Assembly (NCBI RefSeq): GCF_006716065.1
Contig: NZ_VFOL01000001.1
Location: 3,906,001-3,970,000, forward strand
Direction: 5' to 3'
Length of the DNA: 64,000 nucleotides
DNA from: Salinispora arenicola
GTDB taxonomy: Bacteria > Actinomycetota > Actinomycetes > Mycobacteriales > Micromonosporaceae
Of the stretch, positions 61,902 to 64,000 are shown piece after piece. Below the pieces are notes generated by a model. That model saw nothing but the letters and a program-made list of their open reading frames with translations, ran no database searches and was not told the DNA's origin. The position numbers were made by a program, and so were the translations under genes. The first letter of the stretch is position 1. The number at the start of each line of letters is the position of its first letter.

Positions 61902-62468
61902 TCAGCTCACCGCGGTGTCACGGGTGTCGGACGACCCGCCGGAGCGCGTCTCCAGCGCGACAACCAGGTCCTCCCGAGCCCGGAACACCCGCGATCTGAT
62001 CGTTCCGACCGGGCAGCCGCACACCTCCGCCGCCTCGGCGTAGGACAGGCCGAGTACCTGGGTGACGACGAATGCCTCCCTGCGGTCGGCCGGCAGCGCC
62101 GCGATGAGCTGTTCCAGGGCGACCTGCCGGTCGAAGCCGCTGCCGTCGGCGTCGGCGACGTCGTGGGAGTCCGCCATGGGGATCGTCCGCGGGCGTGACG
62201 TGGCGGCCCGGACATGGTCCACCGCGACCCGTCGGGCGATGCTGAACAACCAGGTGCGCGCTGAGGAGCGGCCCGCGAACGAGGGGAGCGACCGCAGCGC
62301 GCGCAGGTACGTCTCCTGCGCCAGGTCGTCCGCTTCGACCGGGGAGACCAGGGCGGCGAGGAACCGTCGGACCTGCTGTTGGGTCGCCCGGACGAAGGCG
62401 GCGGCGGCATCGCGATCACCGCGTCCCGCCTCGAGAGCCCACGAGGTGACTTCGGTGTCGTCGGTCAC
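61902..62468 (-). CDS. ECF-family RNA polymerase sigma factor
   Basis: 188 residues from the GTG at 62468 (GGAGG 9 bp upstream; an earlier start at 62513 lacks this). Region 2: VEADDLAQETYLRALRSLPSF and SSARTWLFSIARRVAVDHVR; region 4: LPADRREAFVVTQVLGLSYAEAAEVCGCPVGTIRSRVFRAREDL. It pairs with the adjoining anti-sigma factor. Target promoters are unknown. Confidence 0.9.
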   Translation of the reverse strand: MTDDTEVTSWALEAGRGDRDAAAAFVRATQQQVRRFLAALVSPVEADDLAQETYLRALRSLPSFAGRSSARTWLFSIARRVAVDHVRAATSRPRTIPMADSHDVADADGSGFDRQVALEQLIAALPADRREAFVVTQVLGLSYAEAAEVCGCPVGTIRSRVFRAREDLVVALETRSGGSSDTRDTAVS

Positions 62469-62600
62469 GGTGGGTACCTCCGGGTCGCCGGGCGAAGGGC
62501 GAACAGTGGTCACGGAATGTCCCGTACGGGACGGCTTTCATCGTGGTGAACGGTAGCGTACGGCATTCACGGCACGTCGGTCTCTTGCCGGTTCGGGCCG

Positions 62601-63866
62601 TCAGCTGTCCGGATCGACTCGGGGCGGTGACGGTGCGTCCCGGGCGGCCCGACCCATCCGGACGACAGCGTCGGTGAGGATCGCGGGGGAGGTGGCGAAG
62701 TTCAACCGGACAAAGCCTGCTCCGCCGGTTCCGAAGGCGTGCCCGGAACTGAGGGCCACCCGTGCGCGGTCCAGGAACATCTTCGCTGGCCCGGCGACCT
62801 CGCTGACCACGCCGGGCTCACCGCCGGGCCGATCGGTGTGCAGGCCGAACGGCCGGCAGTCCAGCCACGCCAGGTAGGTGCTCTCGGGGCGGCGGTACCC
62901 GACGGTGGGTAGGTGATCCGCCAGCAGTTCCTCCAACAGGGTGCGGTTTGTGTGTAGGCCGTCGAGAAGACCGTCGAGCCACTCCCCGCCCATCCGGAGG
63001 GCGGCGGTGTGCGCGATCACGCCCAGGTGACTGGGGCCGTGGCTGACCTCCTCCGGCATCCGGGCCAGATCAGCCGCCGCGTGTGGTCCCGCGACCGCGA
63101 GCGCCGCCTTCAGGCCGGCAAGGTTCCACGCCTTGGACGCGGAGGTCACCGCGAACGCGTCCTGGGAGCCGGCGACGGTGAGGTACGGGGTGACGGCTGC
63201 CCCGGGTAGCGCCAGCGGCGCATGGATCTCATCGGAGATCACCCGTACCCCGTGCCGCCCGGCCAGGTCGGCGACGACCTCGAGTTCTGCGCGGTGTGGT
63301 ACCACTCCGGTCGGGTTGTGCGGGTTGCACAGCAGGAAGGCCGGCCGGCTGCCGTGGTCGCGGGCGCGTCGAAAAGCCTCGTCGAGCGCGGCGGGATCCA
63401 TCCGCAGGTCGGCCGCGAGTGGGGCCTCGACCACCCGCCGTCCGGCGTGGGTGACGAACGCGTAGAAGGGCGGGTAGACGGGGGAGCAGACGACCACGGC
63501 GTCGCCGGGGTCGGTCACGAGCCGGAGCACCTCGACGGTGCCCAGCATCACGTCGGGCACCACGGCGGTCCGTCCGGGGTGGAAGTCGGTCCAGCCCCAC
63601 CGCTGGGCGGCGAACTCGCCGAACGCCTCGGCGTACGCCGTCGGGTTGGCGTAGCCGGTGTCGCCGAGCTCGATCGCGCGGTGCAGCGCGTCGACCACGG
63701 CGGGGGCGAGGTGCACATCCATCTCCGCTACCCATAGCGGAAGCACGTCGGGGGCGAATGTGCGCCACTTCACGCTGGTACGCCGTCGGAGCTGTTCCAG
63801 CGTGAGCTGGGTGAGCGGGTTCCGCGTGGCTGCGGGGCTGCTGTCAGATCGCGTGGGGCAGGACAT
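62601..63866 (-). CDS. MalY/PatB-type PLP aminotransferase (C-S lyase)
   Basis: 421 residues, fold-type [21 protein letters not shown] is the typical N-terminal WVADMD-type segment, LCNPHNPTG binds the substrate carboxylate, and [14 protein letters not shown] contains the PLP lysine; RLNFATSP with the C-terminal Arg closes the site. Members act as cystathionine beta-lyases or as aminotransferases. It stands alone, divergent from the gene starting at 63957. Confidence 0.87.
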   Translation of the reverse strand: MSCPTRSDSSPAATRNPLTQLTLEQLRRRTSVKWRTFAPDVLPLWVAEMDVHLAPAVVDALHRAIELGDTGYANPTAYAEAFGEFAAQRWGWTDFHPGRTAVVPDVMLGTVEVLRLVTDPGDAVVVCSPVYPPFYAFVTHAGRRVVEAPLAADLRMDPAALDEAFRRARDHGSRPAFLLCNPHNPTGVVPHRAELEVVADLAGRHGVRVISDEIHAPLALPGAAVTPYLTVAGSQDAFAVTSASKAWNLAGLKAALAVAGPHAAADLARMPEEVSHGPSHLGVIAHTAALRMGGEWLDGLLDGLHTNRTLLEELLADHLPTVGYRRPESTYLAWLDCRPFGLHTDRPGGEPGVVSEVAGPAKMFLDRARVALSSGHAFGTGGAGFVRLNFATSPAILTDAVVRMGRAARDAPSPPRVDPDS

Positions 63867-63956
63867 CCGCCCACCATAGGGCGCCGGACGGTAGTCCCAC
63901 TTTCGGCCCGGTCCATGGGCTTGCCCATTCGTTGAACGAGTGTTTAATCTATTGGG

Positions 63957-64000
63957 GTGTCCTATTACGGCGGGAAGCTCGAGACTCGGGATGGCGGCTT
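63957..64000 (+). CDS. Start of an unidentified gene (cut by the window edge)
   Basis: GTG at 63957 opens a frame reading [13 protein letters not shown] to the edge, 14 codons only. An odd palindrome TCGTTGAACGA (63929-63939) and AT-rich TTTAATCTATT lie just upstream, which could be a promoter with operator. No identity can be given. Confidence 0.35.
   Translation, partial: MSYYGGKLETRDGG

Overview
The window is about 70% GC and densely coded, with many GTG starts and 4-bp ATGA/GTGA gene overlaps. Together with the gene content this points to a filamentous or mycolate-type actinomycete. The copper/Dyp/ECF region and the Tat-secreted Streptomyces-type cholesterol oxidase fit a soil actinomycete such as a Micromonosporaceae member, but the genus is an inference.

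Positions 890 to about 51800 hold one large sterol catabolic gene cluster, recognised by similarity to the M. tuberculosis/Rhodococcus cholesterol genes. Left part (890-16700): ltp3-ltp4-DUF35 (aldol cleavage of C24-branched side chains), a FadD ligase, echA19, fadD19, a nitronate-monooxygenase paralogue, the uncharacterised Rv3531c-Rv3530c-Rv3529c-like trio, an F420-type oxidoreductase and three reductases. Middle (16800-38100): kstD, a hotdog thioesterase, kstR, the fused dehydrogenase fadE34, chsH2-chsH1-ltp2, the fadE33-32-31-echA operon, fadE30-ipdF, an alpha/beta hydrolase, fadA5, cyp125 and a secreted cholesterol oxidase. Right part (38800-51800): fadE27-fadE26 (ChsE5-ChsE4), fadA6, ipdC-ipdB-ipdA-echA20, an aldehyde dehydrogenase, an SDR, kstR2, a zinc alcohol dehydrogenase and a second F420-type oxidoreductase. 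Together these cover 3-hydroxyl oxidation, C26 hydroxylation, beta-oxidation and aldol removal of the side chain, Delta1-dehydrogenation, and C/D-ring degradation. No kshA/kshB, hsaA-D, fadD3, mce4 or chsE1-chsE2 genes are present in the window.

Regulation can be read from the DNA. About a dozen near-palindromic sites fitting TnnAACnnGTTnnA (KstR) and three to five fitting AnCAAGnnCTTGnT (KstR2) sit at the promoters. In most KstR promoters the last TA of the operator is also the first two bases of a TAnnnT -10 hexamer, and several genes start 8-11 bp beyond the operator with little or no Shine-Dalgarno. A KstR site also sits in the kstR2/adh divergent promoter, suggesting that KstR acts above KstR2.

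The flanks are unrelated to sterols. The left edge holds the start of a secreted subtilisin. From 51806 rightwards come a SnoaL-like gene and a PadR regulator sharing a palindromic operator region. Next are a cysteine-rich radical SAM enzyme resembling the tetraether synthase (Tes)/MJ0619 family with an overlapping methyltransferase, a cobalamin riboswitch driving cbiMNQO cobalt uptake, a copper chaperone/Dyp peroxidase/CopC operon, an ECF sigma/anti-sigma pair and a MalY-type aminotransferase.
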